Under the pieces are notes generated by a model. It was not told where the DNA came from. It did no database searches and was given only the letters and a program-made list of their open reading frames with translations. From Streptomyces sp. Ru62 (GTDB taxonomy: Bacteria; Actinomycetota; Actinomycetes; Streptomycetales; Streptomycetaceae), in the NCBI RefSeq assembly GCF_002920615.1, contig NZ_PQSU01000028.1, positions 62,001-126,000 on the forward strand: a stretch of DNA of 64,000 nt, read 5' to 3'. Made by a program: the position numbers and the translations under genes. Below, one piece after another: positions 40,510 through 48,568 of the stretch; within the stretch, counting starts at the first letter, position 1, and each line of letters starts with the position of its first letter.

Positions 40510-41115
40510 GTGCACGGACCGGTGTCGATCGCCTGGCTGCTGGTCGCGCTGTGCGCGCTGACCGGGGCCTACTGCCTGCTGCGGATGCGCAGCGCCGTCG
40601 AGGAGCAGCGCCGGGCCGCGGGCGGCGAGGCGCTGATGGGCTTCGGCATGGCCGCGATGGCCGTCCCCGCGGCGGTGTTCACGCCGCCGAGATGGGCGTG
40701 GCCGGTGTACGCGGCCGTGTTCGGCGCGGCGGCCCTGCGCGCGCTGTGGGCCGCGCGCGGCGCCCCGCACCATCTGCACCACCTGGTGGGCAGCGCCGCG
40801 ATGGTCTACATGGCCGTGGTGATGGCCGCGTCACCGCCCGCCGCCCACCACGGGCACGGCGGCGCCGGAGTGCCGCTGCTGACCGGCGCCCTGCTGCTGT
40901 ACTTCACGGGCTACGTGCTGCTCTCGGGCGCCCGACTGGTGCCCGCCCCCGCCCCTGCGGGCGGCACCGGCCCGGCGGGCGGGGGCGGGCCGGCGGGCGG
41001 GGGCGGGCCGGCGGGCGGGGGCGGCCCGGCCCACTGGGGCGACCGTCCCGAGCTGGCCCGGGCGTGCCGGCTGTCGATGGGGATCGGCATGGTGGCGATG
41101 CTGCTGGCGATGTGA
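40510..41115 (+). CDS. DUF5134 domain membrane protein
   Basis: The 201-residue integral membrane protein has about five hydrophobic segments, an APHHLHHLVG histidine patch between the second and third, and HHGHGG before the next. This matches DUF5134, whose members often neighbour copper-related genes, but no copper gene is adjacent here. A Gly-Pro-Ala rich insert (about residues 155-175) comes from an 18-bp tandem repeat. GTG start with GGAGG 6 bp upstream. Confidence 0.8.
   Translation: MHGPVSIAWLLVALCALTGAYCLLRMRSAVEEQRRAAGGEALMGFGMAAMAVPAAVFTPPRWAWPVYAAVFGAAALRALWAARGAPHHLHHLVGSAAMVYMAVVMAASPPAAHHGHGGAGVPLLTGALLLYFTGYVLLSGARLVPAPAPAGGTGPAGGGGPAGGGGPAGGGGPAHWGDRPELARACRLSMGIGMVAMLLAM
40969..41022. 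repeat. three 18-bp tandem repeats inside the DUF5134 gene
   Basis: Three copies of an 18-bp unit (40969-40986, 40987-41004, 41005-41022), differing at one position, encode GPAGGG hexads. The array length is a multiple of three, so copy-number changes would keep the frame. Confidence 0.9.
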
Positions 41116-41318
41116 CGGCCGGACTCGGGTGCCGACGATGACGGTCCCCGTGGGCCTGTGGACGCGGCCGGGGGTGCCCCTCGGGCGGCGCATTGCCCGG
41201 GCCGCGGGTGCTGGGCCGATGCCGTTCGCCCGAGCGGGCTCACCCACTGGCACCGTGGCCATGGCAGCCTGTCGCACCGGGGCTGGCCACGGCGTCTCGC
41301 TTCCACAAGGATCACGGC

Positions 41319-42032
41319 ATGCACCATCGACCCTCCGCTCCCCCCTCGCCCCCCGTACCCGAGCCACCGGCGACGCTCCGCAGAGCCGCCCGCGTGGCCG
41401 CCGCTCTCGGCGCCTGCTTCGTGGTGCTGCTGGTCCTCGTCGCCCTGCGCTGGCATCCCCTGGTCACGGTGGACGGCGACATCTCCCGGACCACCCACCG
41501 CTGGGCGGTTCGCGACCACGAGGTGACGCATGTCTTCCGGGTGCTGACGGACTGGGTGTGGGACCCGACCACCATGCGCCTGGTCTGCACGGCGGCGGCG
41601 GTGTGGCTCGTCTGGCGGCGGGCGGCCTGGTGGACGGCGCTGTGGCTGGGGATCACCTGCGCGGTGGCCACGCTCGTGCAGCAGACCGTGAAGGCCGTCG
41701 TCGGCCGGTCCCGCCCGGTCTGGCCGGACCCGGTCGACTCGGCGCACTACGCGGCCTTCCCGTCCGGTCACGCGCTGACCGCCACGGTCGTCTGCGGCCT
41801 GCTGCTGTGGCTGCTGCACCGCCACGGCCCACGCCCCGCCCTGTGGCGTACGGCGGTGACGGCGGCGCTCGTCTCGGTGGTGGGCGTGGGCGTCACCCGG
41901 GTGTGGCTGGGTGTCCACTGGCCGTCGGACGTGCTCGGCGGGTGGCTGGCCGGCGCGGCACTGGTCGCGGCGGCGGTGACGGTTCACGAGTGGCCGCGCG
42001 ACGGCCGGGTGCGGCCGCCGCGCGGCCGGTAG
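41319..42032 (+). CDS. PAP2 superfamily phosphatase
   Basis: The 237-residue protein has about six membrane segments and the three PAP2 motifs: KAVVGRSRP (KX6RP), PSGHA in AAFPSGHALTATVV, and TRVWLGVHWPSDVLGG (R-x5-H-x3-D). It hydrolyses lipid phosphates, such as phosphatidate or undecaprenyl pyrophosphate, on the outer membrane face. The ATG at 41319 gives a short proline-rich tail before the first helix. Confidence 0.92.
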   Translation: MHHRPSAPPSPPVPEPPATLRRAARVAAALGACFVVLLVLVALRWHPLVTVDGDISRTTHRWAVRDHEVTHVFRVLTDWVWDPTTMRLVCTAAAVWLVWRRAAWWTALWLGITCAVATLVQQTVKAVVGRSRPVWPDPVDSAHYAAFPSGHALTATVVCGLLLWLLHRHGPRPALWRTAVTAALVSVVGVGVTRVWLGVHWPSDVLGGWLAGAALVAAAVTVHEWPRDGRVRPPRGR

Positions 42033-42042
42033 AGTCCGGCGC

Positions 42043-42587
42043 ATGACCGCCGTGCTGTTCGACTTCTCGGGGACGCTGTTCCGCGCCGAGTCCGCCGAGT
42101 CATGGTTGCGTGCGGTGCTGGACGAGACCGGTCACACCCTGTCCGGGCCCGAACTGGCCGGCTGCGCCCGGGCTCTGGAGGCGGCCGGTGCGCCGCCGGG
42201 CGGTGCGGAGCCGGTGGAACCGCCGACGGACCTCGCGGCACTGTGAGCGGTGCGGGACGAGAGCGCGGAGCTGCACCGGGCCGCCTGCACGGGCCTGTCG
42301 CGCCGGGTGCAGCTGCCGGATCCCGGGCTGCACGACGCCCTGTACGAACGGCACATGTCCCCCGCGGCCTGGACCCCGTACCCCGACGCCGAGAAGGTGC
42401 GCGCACCCTGCGCGGGCGCGTGGTCGGCGTCGGCGTGGTCAGCAACATCGGCTGGGATCCGCGCCCGGACAACCGGGCGGCGGACGGCGGCGCCACGGCG
42501 CTCGGCTGCCGGGTGCACTTCGTGGACCACCTGCCGGCGTCCCTGCGCCCGGACGCGCTGCTGCCCGTGCTGGATCTCGTGGGTTGA
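42043..42587 (+). pseudogene. decayed HAD-family hydrolase
   Basis: A HAD motif I (VLFDFSGTLF) opens the gene. At 42244 a TGA interrupts it (LAAL-stop-AVRDESAELH). Around 42400 the similarity shifts to another frame (RTLRGRVVGVGVVSNIGWDP, motif II). The codons following immediately read RPDNRAADGGATALGC, so the segment holding motif III lysine and the motif IV aspartates is missing. At least three separate lesions are visible, so the gene is inactive. It is 10 bp after the PAP2 gene. Confidence 0.8.
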
Positions 42588-42706
42588 GCGCCAGCCGCGG
42601 ACGGGCATGCCGCACCGTCCGTCTGAGACGATCCCCCGCGTCGCCCCAGACGGACGGCTGTTCCCGGGCGGGCCCAGGCATGGGGGCGCCCGCTGCGTTG
42701 AGTATA

Positions 42707-42727
42707 GTTGGCTGGCAGCCAGTCAAC
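42707..42727. promoter_or_regulatory. TetR-type operator
   Basis: TGGCTG-g-CAGCCA (42709-42721) is a perfect inverted repeat, extended outward by GTTG and CAAC to 42707-42727 with two mismatches. It sits 14 bp before the TetR start, near TATAGT, and probably mediates autoregulation. Confidence 0.7.
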
Positions 42728-42741
42728 GCAGGAGTTACAGA

Positions 42742-43410
42742 ATGTCCCCGCGCAGCGCCTCGGTCAATGAAGAATTGCGGCGGCGTTCCCGGGAGCGGCT
42801 GCTGCAGGCCGCCGTGGAGCTGGTCGGCGAGCGCGGGTTCGAGGCCACGACGCTGGGCGACATCGCGGACCGGGCCGGTTCGGCGCGCGGCCTGGTGTCG
42901 TACTACTTCCCCGGCAAACGCCAGTTGGTGCAGTCCGCCGTGCACCGGCTGATGCACCGGACGCTGGAGGAGGCGCTGGAGCGGGAGCCGCGCACCGAGG
43001 ACGGCCGGGAGCGGCTGGCCCGGGCCATCGACGCGATCCTGGGCCTCGCCCGGGACCGGCCCGTGCTGATGCGCCAGCACATGGCGGGCCTGCTCCAGGC
43101 CGAGGGCTTCGTGCAGTGCCCGGAGCAGCGCCGGCTGGCGGAGCTGCTCGGCGACACCGTCGCCCGGTACGGCGCGCAGAACGTCCCGGCCGACTACCCG
43201 ATGCTGCGGGCCCTGTTGATGGGCGCGGTGTTCGCGGCGCTGGTGCCGGGCGTGCCGATGCCCGTGCCGGTGCTGCGGGCGGAGCTGTTCCAGCGGTACG
43301 GGCTCGACTGGGAGTCGGGCGTGCCTCCGGAGAGCGATGCGGAGCCGGGGGCGGGGCAGGAGGACCTGTCCCGGTTCTTCGCCACGGAGGAGCGGCCGGG
43401 CACCCCCTGA
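42742..43410 (+). CDS. TetR/AcrR family transcriptional regulator
   Basis: The 222-residue protein has the TetR DNA-binding domain (LLQAAVELVGERGFEATTLG, DIADRAGSARGLVSYYFPGK) and a helical effector domain. The flanking genes are a broken HAD gene and an unrelated convergent gene, so no target other than its own palindromic promoter is visible. GGAG lies 8 bp upstream of the ATG. Confidence 0.93.
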   Translation: MSPRSASVNEELRRRSRERLLQAAVELVGERGFEATTLGDIADRAGSARGLVSYYFPGKRQLVQSAVHRLMHRTLEEALEREPRTEDGRERLARAIDAILGLARDRPVLMRQHMAGLLQAEGFVQCPEQRRLAELLGDTVARYGAQNVPADYPMLRALLMGAVFAALVPGVPMPVPVLRAELFQRYGLDWESGVPPESDAEPGAGQEDLSRFFATEERPGTP

Positions 43411-43427
43411 CGGGGCCCGGCCGCTGG

Positions 43428-44048
43428 TCAGCGCCGGGCGTGACGGGGGGCCAGAAGACCCGCGTCCCGCGCCTGGGCGATCAGCCGCAGGGCGCGCCGG
43501 CGACCGCGTCCGGTCGCGTTCATCACGGCGAGCACCGGGTCGGCGCCCTCGTCCTGCGCCGCGCGGTACTCCCGCGCGACCAGCCGGCGGCCCTCGGTCC
43601 CACGCGGCCAGGGCGGCCGGGCACGGCGCGCCACGGGGTGGCCGACGTCCGGCCCGGGTTCCCCTGCCCGCGGGCATTCGGCGTCCGGGGTCGCGTCGTA
43701 AGCGCCCAGGGTCGCGCCGTCACCCGCCCCGGCCGTGTCCGCGCCGCACTCCGGGTCAGCCTCGGCGACGACACCGCACGCCTCGGACAGCGGTCCCTCG
43801 ATCCAGGCGGCGAGCGCCGTCAGGTCGGCGAGGGACAGGGCTGGCTCGGCCTGGACGTCCTCGATGGAGACACGCCCCGCGCTCACCACGGCCAGGGCGT
43901 CGACCCGGGCCCCGTCGGGGAAGGCCAGCCGGACCTGGAACCAGGACGTGACGCCGTCGTGCTCCCGCACCTGCCACGCGGGCCACACGGAGACCGCGCC
44001 ATCCTCCGCGTTCCGATCAGGAAGATCAAGAAAGGATGCTTCTGGCAC
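43428..44048 (-). CDS. DUF6214 family protein
   Basis: The 206-residue protein has an N-terminal domain with WPAWQVREHDGVTSWFQVRL and SIEDVQAEPALSLADLTALA, recognised as DUF6214. A long, acidic, low-complexity linker follows (about residues 95-140), then a basic C-terminal helix-turn-helix-like tail (AVMNATGRGRRRALRLIAQA). The tail may bind DNA: Streptomyces DUF6214 proteins are uncharacterised. The GTG at 44048 is tentative; in-frame codons continue upstream. Confidence 0.65.
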   Translation of the reverse strand: MPEASFLDLPDRNAEDGAVSVWPAWQVREHDGVTSWFQVRLAFPDGARVDALAVVSAGRVSIEDVQAEPALSLADLTALAAWIEGPLSEACGVVAEADPECGADTAGAGDGATLGAYDATPDAECPRAGEPGPDVGHPVARRARPPWPRGTEGRRLVAREYRAAQDEGADPVLAVMNATGRGRRRALRLIAQARDAGLLAPRHARR

Positions 44049-44186
44049 ACACGCAACGTAACGTCGTGACCACACCCATACGTATGGACACGCACCCGGG
44101 TCACCCCACCGGCCCCTGCCACCGGGGTCCCCGCGGTGCCATGCTGGAGGCGTCGCCACCCCCTCCTTCGGGCGAGGAGTACCGCA

Positions 44187-45527
44187 GTGCTGCGTGTCGC
44201 CGTCGTCGGTTCCGGGCCGAGTGGGTGTTACACCGCCCAGAGCCTCGTTCAGCGTGATCCGGAGGTCCGGGTGGACGTCCTGGACCGGCTGCCGTGCCCC
44301 TACGGCCTGGTCCGCTACGGCGTCGCTCCGGACCACGAGAAGATCAAGTCCCTCCAGGGCAGCCTGCGGACGGTGCTGGAGCACGAGCGGGTGCGGTTCC
44401 TCGGCGGGGTCCGGGTCGGCGGCCCCGGCGGGCTGCCGGCACAGCGGCTGAGGGAGCTCTACCACGCGGTGGTGTACTGCGTGGGCGCGGCCACCGACCG
44501 CCGGCTGGGGATCCCCGGCGAGGACCTGCCGGGCAGCTGGTCGGCGACCGAGTTCGTGTCCTGGTACAGCGCGCATCCGGACGCGGCCGACGCGGGCTTC
44601 CTTCGCGGGGTGCGCTCGGCGGTCGTCGTCGGAGTGGGCAACGTCGCGGTGGACGTCACCCGGATGCTGGTCCGGGGTGCGGCGGAGCTGCGGCCCACGG
44701 ACATCCCGCAGGCCGCGCTGGACACGCTGGCGGCGAGCGGACTCACCGAGGTGCAGATGGTGGGCCGGCGCGGCCCCGCACAGGCCCGTTTCACCACCAA
44801 GGAGCTACGCGAACTGGGCGGGCTGCCGGGCACCGATGTGATCGTGGACAAGGCCGAACTGGCGCTCGATCCGGCCGATCCCGGAGCGCTGCCGGCGGGG
44901 CAGCGCCGCAATGTGGAGGTGCTGCGCGACTGGGCGGCACGGCCTCCCGCGGTGGCCGCCGCGCGGCGGATCCGGCTGCGGTTCTTCCTGCGGCCGGTGG
45001 AGCTGCTCGCCGACGGCGGCCGGGTGGGTGCCGTGCGCTTCGAACGGACGGCGCCGGACGGCACGGGCGGCGTGACGGGCACGGGCCGGTACGAGGACGT
45101 GCCCGCCCAGTTGGTGCTGCGCTCGGTGGGCTATCGCGGAGTGCCGCTGGAAGGCCTGCCGTTCGACCCGGCGAGCGGCACCGTCCCGCACCAGGAGGGC
45201 CGGGTGCTGCGCGACGGCGTCCCCTGCCCCGGCGAGTACGTCGCCGGGTGGATCAAGCGGGGTCCGACCGGGGTCATCGGCACCAACCGGCCCTGCGCCA
45301 AGGAGACGGTGACCTCGCTGCTCGCGGACGCGTCCGCTCTCGCCCGCGCGGACGTGCCGGAGGACCCGGTCGCGGCCCTGCGGGCGGCGGGCGTCGAGCC
45401 CGTGCCCTGGGCGGGCTGGCTGGCGATCGAGCAGGCCGAGGCCGAGCTGGGGGCTCGGCTGGGGCGGGGCGTGGTCAAACTCTCCGACTGGGATGCGCTC
45501 CTCGGAGCGGCGCGGGTGCTGTCGTAG
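44187..45527 (+). CDS. ferredoxin-NADP+ reductase (FprA type)
   Basis: The 446-residue flavoprotein resembles adrenodoxin-reductase-type FprA enzymes. It has FAD motif VVGSGPSGCYTAQSL, the conserved PYGLVRYGVAPDHEKIK, NADP motif VVGVGNVAVDVTRML, and the C-terminal GWIKRGPTGVIGTNRPCAKE block. It moves electrons from NADPH to a ferredoxin, which can feed cytochromes P450. It is a plausible, though distant, redox supplier for the P450 at 36034. GTG at 44187, preceded by GCGAGGAG. Confidence 0.93.
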   Translation: MLRVAVVGSGPSGCYTAQSLVQRDPEVRVDVLDRLPCPYGLVRYGVAPDHEKIKSLQGSLRTVLEHERVRFLGGVRVGGPGGLPAQRLRELYHAVVYCVGAATDRRLGIPGEDLPGSWSATEFVSWYSAHPDAADAGFLRGVRSAVVVGVGNVAVDVTRMLVRGAAELRPTDIPQAALDTLAASGLTEVQMVGRRGPAQARFTTKELRELGGLPGTDVIVDKAELALDPADPGALPAGQRRNVEVLRDWAARPPAVAAARRIRLRFFLRPVELLADGGRVGAVRFERTAPDGTGGVTGTGRYEDVPAQLVLRSVGYRGVPLEGLPFDPASGTVPHQEGRVLRDGVPCPGEYVAGWIKRGPTGVIGTNRPCAKETVTSLLADASALARADVPEDPVAALRAAGVEPVPWAGWLAIEQAEAELGARLGRGVVKLSDWDALLGAARVLS

Positions 45528-45651
45528 CGCGGCTGTCCCGGGGCGGGCAGGACACACACCGGCAACAGACCGGAAATCAACAAACTGTTCAAGGCGCCTA
45601 CGGTCTCGTCCTGTCCGCATGCCACCCCCACCCGCCGCTGAGGGAGCTCCC

Positions 45652-47043
45652 ATGGCCACGACCGCAGACGTGCACCCCGTCGACGAGATACCGCCGGTAC
45701 GCCGGCTCGCCGCCTTCGGGTTGCAGCACGTGCTCGCGATGTACGCGGGCGCCGTCGCCGTGCCGTTGATCGTGGGCGGCGCGCTGAAGCTGTCGCCCGC
45801 CGACCTGGCGTATCTGATCACCGCGGACCTGCTGGTGTGCGGCATCGCCACGCTGATCCAGTGCGTCGGCTTCTGGCGGTTCGGGGTCCGGCTGCCGATC
45901 ATGCAGGGGTGCACGTTCGCCGCCGTGTCACCGATGGTGCTCATCGGGACGACGGGGGGCGGGCTGCCCGCGATCTACGGCTCGGTGATCGTCGCCGGGC
46001 TGGCCATCATGCTGCTCGCGCCGCTCTTCGGCCGGCTGCTGCGCTTCTTCCCGCCGCTGGTCACCGGCACGGTGATCCTGATCATCGGGGTCTCGCTGCT
46101 GCCGGTCGCGGGCAACTGGGCGGCGGGCGGCGCCGGGGCTGAGGACTTCGGGGAGCCGAAGAACCTGGCACTGGCGGGCTTCGTGCTGGCCGTGGTGCTC
46201 GGAGTCCAGCGGTTCGCGCCCGCCTTCCTCTCCCGGATCGCCGTGCTCCTCGGCATCGCGGTCGGTCTGGCGGTCGCCGTGCCGTTCGGGTTCACCGACT
46301 TCGGCGGGGTCGGGGACGCCGACTGGCTGGGCGTCAGCACGCCGTTCCACTTCGGGGCGCCGGAGTTCCGCGTGTCCGCGATCGTGTCCATGCTGGTCGT
46401 CGCCCTGGTCACCATGACCGAGACGACGGGTGACCTGATCGCCGTCGGCGAGCTGACCGGCCGGCAGGTCGAGCCGCGCCCCCTCGCCGACGGGCTGCGC
46501 GCGGACGGCCTGTCGACCGTGCTGGGCGGGGTGTTCAACACCTTCCCGTACACGGCGTACGCGCAGAACGTGGGGCTGGTCGGCATGACCCGGGTGCGCA
46601 GCCGCTGGGTGGTGGCGGCGGCCGGCGGGATGCTGGTGCTGCTCGGTCTGCTGCCCAAGCTGGGCGCGGTGGTCGCGGCGATCCCGGCACCGGTGCTCGG
46701 CGGGGCCGGCCTGGTGATGTTCGGGACGGTCGCGGCGAGCGGGCTGCGGACGCTGGCCCGGGTCGGCTTCCAGGACAACGACAACCTGACCGTGGTGGCC
46801 GTCTCGGTGGCGGTCGGCATGCTGCCGGTGGGCGTGCCCACGGTGTACGCGAAGTTCCCGGACTGGTTCCAGACGGTGATGAACAGCGGCATCAGCGCGG
46901 GCTGTCTGTCCGCGGTCGTGCTGAACCTGCTCTTCAACCACCTTCCGGGAAAGCGCGGTTCAGCCGCCGGCGCGAAGTCGGCCGGACTGCCGGTCGGCGG
47001 CGGTGAGGAGGCTGTCGAGCAGCCCCGGGAAGAGGCCGTCTAG
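45652..47043 (+). CDS. nucleobase:cation symporter-2 family permease (uracil/xanthine)
   Basis: The 463-residue membrane protein has about 12-14 helices and NAT/NCS2 signatures: FGLQHVLAMYAGAVAVPLIV near the N-terminus, IMQGCTFAAVSPMVLIG, and the motif EPRPLADGLRADGLSTVLGG followed by NTFPYTAYAQNVGLVGMTRV. It imports uracil, xanthine or uric acid with a cation. AGGGAG is 6 bp before the ATG at 45652. Its last 84 bp overlap a convergent ArsR-type gene. Confidence 0.93.
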   Translation: MATTADVHPVDEIPPVRRLAAFGLQHVLAMYAGAVAVPLIVGGALKLSPADLAYLITADLLVCGIATLIQCVGFWRFGVRLPIMQGCTFAAVSPMVLIGTTGGGLPAIYGSVIVAGLAIMLLAPLFGRLLRFFPPLVTGTVILIIGVSLLPVAGNWAAGGAGAEDFGEPKNLALAGFVLAVVLGVQRFAPAFLSRIAVLLGIAVGLAVAVPFGFTDFGGVGDADWLGVSTPFHFGAPEFRVSAIVSMLVVALVTMTETTGDLIAVGELTGRQVEPRPLADGLRADGLSTVLGGVFNTFPYTAYAQNVGLVGMTRVRSRWVVAAAGGMLVLLGLLPKLGAVVAAIPAPVLGGAGLVMFGTVAASGLRTLARVGFQDNDNLTVVAVSVAVGMLPVGVPTVYAKFPDWFQTVMNSGISAGCLSAVVLNLLFNHLPGKRGSAAGAKSAGLPVGGGEEAVEQPREEAV

Positions 47044-47316
47044 ATCGTCCCGGCGCAGGCCGTTCATCTTGGCCGTGCCCCGGTAGACCTGCCGGATGAC
47101 CCCGCTCTCCCGCAGCACCCGGAAGTGGTGCGTGCTGGTGGACTTGGTGACCGGCAGGTCGAACTGCGAGCAGGTCAGCTCGGCTTGCTTCGCGGCGAGT
47201 TCGCGCACGATCTGGAGCCGCATCGGGTCGGAGAGCGCGTGCAGCACGGACTCCAGCCGGATCTGCTCCCGTACCGGATGCGGCAGCGCGCGGCCGGCGG
47301 TGGCGGTGTCGGTCAC
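46960..47316 (-). CDS. ArsR/SmtB-like winged-helix regulator
   Basis: The 118-residue protein has the ArsR winged helix: LESVLHALSDPMRLQIVREL, TCSQFDLPVTKSTSTHHFRV (recognition helix), LRESGVIRQVYRGTAKMNGL. It has no cysteine metal site beyond one Cys in the second helix, so it probably senses a non-metal signal. GGAAGGGG precedes the GTG. It is divergent from the old-yellow-enzyme gene, its likely target. The stop lies inside the convergent permease gene. Confidence 0.9.
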   Translation of the reverse strand: MTDTATAGRALPHPVREQIRLESVLHALSDPMRLQIVRELAAKQAELTCSQFDLPVTKSTSTHHFRVLRESGVIRQVYRGTAKMNGLRRDDLDGLFPGLLDSLLTAADRQSGRLRAGG

Positions 47317-47359
47317 GGCGACCGCCCCTTCCTGACAGGTGGCTCGACTGACTGCATTG

Positions 47360-47398
47360 TACGAGAGCCATCGTAGTTTGACACCTGTCGTAGTACGA
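47360..47398. promoter_or_regulatory. ArsR-type operators between regulator and OYE gene
   Basis: TACGA-gagcca-TCGTA (47360-47375) and TCGTA-g-TACGA (47388-47398) are two perfect inverted repeats sharing the same 5-bp arm in the divergent gap. Another TACGAG copy lies at 47408-47413. They are likely bound by the divergent winged-helix protein. Confidence 0.65.
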
Positions 47399-47448
47399 GG
47401 AGTACCGTACGAGCACCGATCAGCGGTCCGTGACGAATGGAGTCCGTC

Positions 47449-48528
47449 GTGAGTGCGCTCTTCGAGCCGATCACCCTGCGCGAAGTGACCATCCCGAACC
47501 GGGTGTGGATGCCCCCGATGTGCCAGTACTCGGCCGACCCGGAGGGGCCGCTCGCCGGTGCTCCGAACGACTGGCACTTCGCGCACTACGCGGCGCGGGC
47601 CGCCGGCGGCACCGGTCTGATCGTGGTGGAGGCCACCGCGGTCTCGCCCGAGGGCCGGATCTCCCCGTACGACCTCGGGCTGTGGAACGACACCCAGGTG
47701 GAGGCCTTCCGCCGGATCACCCGCTTCCTCACCGCCCAGGGCACCGTGCCGGCGGTCCAGATCGGCCACAGCGGCCGCAAGGCGTCCACCGACCGGCCGT
47801 GGAAGGGCGGTGCGCCCGTCGGGCCGGAGGCGCACGGCTGGCAGCCGCTCGCCCCGAGCGCGCTGCCGTTCGACGAACGCCACCCGGTTCCGACCGAGCT
47901 GACGGTGGATCAGATCACGGAGATCGTCGGGCAGTTCGCCGCCGCCGCGCGCCGGGCGCTCGCCGCCGGGTTCCAGGCCGTCGAGATCCACGGTGCCCAC
48001 GGCTATCTGATCAACGAGTTCCTCTCCCCGCACTCCAACCACCGCACCGACGCCTACGGCGGCTCGTACGAGAACCGCACCCGGTTCGCCCTGGAGGTCG
48101 TCGACGCCGTACGGGAGGTGTGGCCCGCCGACAAGCCGGTGTTCTTCCGCATCTCGGCCACCGACTGGCTCCAGGACGGCGGCTGGACCCCCGAGGACAC
48201 CGTCCGCTTCGCCCGCGACCTGCACACCCACGGTGTCGACCTGCTCGACGTCTCCACCGGCGGGAACGCCTCCGGCGTCACCATCCCGACCGGGCCGGGC
48301 TACCAGGTCCCGTTCGCCGCCCGGGTGAAGGACGAGACTCCGATGCCCGTCGCCGCCGTGGGTCTGATCACCGAGCCCGAGCAGGCCGAGAAGATCGTGG
48401 CGAACGGCGAGGCGGACGCGGTCCTGCTCGGCCGGGAGCTCCTGCGCAACCCGTCCTGGGCACGCCAGGCGGCACGCGAACTCAAGGCACAGGTCCGGGT
48501 CCCGGACCAGTACCACCGCTCCGTCTGA
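47449..48528 (+). CDS. NADH:flavin oxidoreductase, old yellow enzyme (YqjM type)
   Basis: The 359-residue TIM-barrel flavoprotein shows OYE motifs: PNRVWMPPMCQYSA (FMN contact Cys of the YqjM class), HSGRKAST, the substrate-site pair in EIHGAHGYLINEFLSPHSNH, and GGSYENRTRFALEVV. It reduces alpha,beta-unsaturated carbonyls with NAD(P)H. The GTG at 47449 has GGAG 6 bp upstream; an ATG four codons earlier contains that ribosome site. ArsR-type operators are just upstream. Confidence 0.93.
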   Translation: MSALFEPITLREVTIPNRVWMPPMCQYSADPEGPLAGAPNDWHFAHYAARAAGGTGLIVVEATAVSPEGRISPYDLGLWNDTQVEAFRRITRFLTAQGTVPAVQIGHSGRKASTDRPWKGGAPVGPEAHGWQPLAPSALPFDERHPVPTELTVDQITEIVGQFAAAARRALAAGFQAVEIHGAHGYLINEFLSPHSNHRTDAYGGSYENRTRFALEVVDAVREVWPADKPVFFRISATDWLQDGGWTPEDTVRFARDLHTHGVDLLDVSTGGNASGVTIPTGPGYQVPFAARVKDETPMPVAAVGLITEPEQAEKIVANGEADAVLLGRELLRNPSWARQAARELKAQVRVPDQYHRSV

Positions 48529-48568
48529 GCGAGGGCCGCCGGTCCGGTTCCCCGGTCGGCGGCACGGG

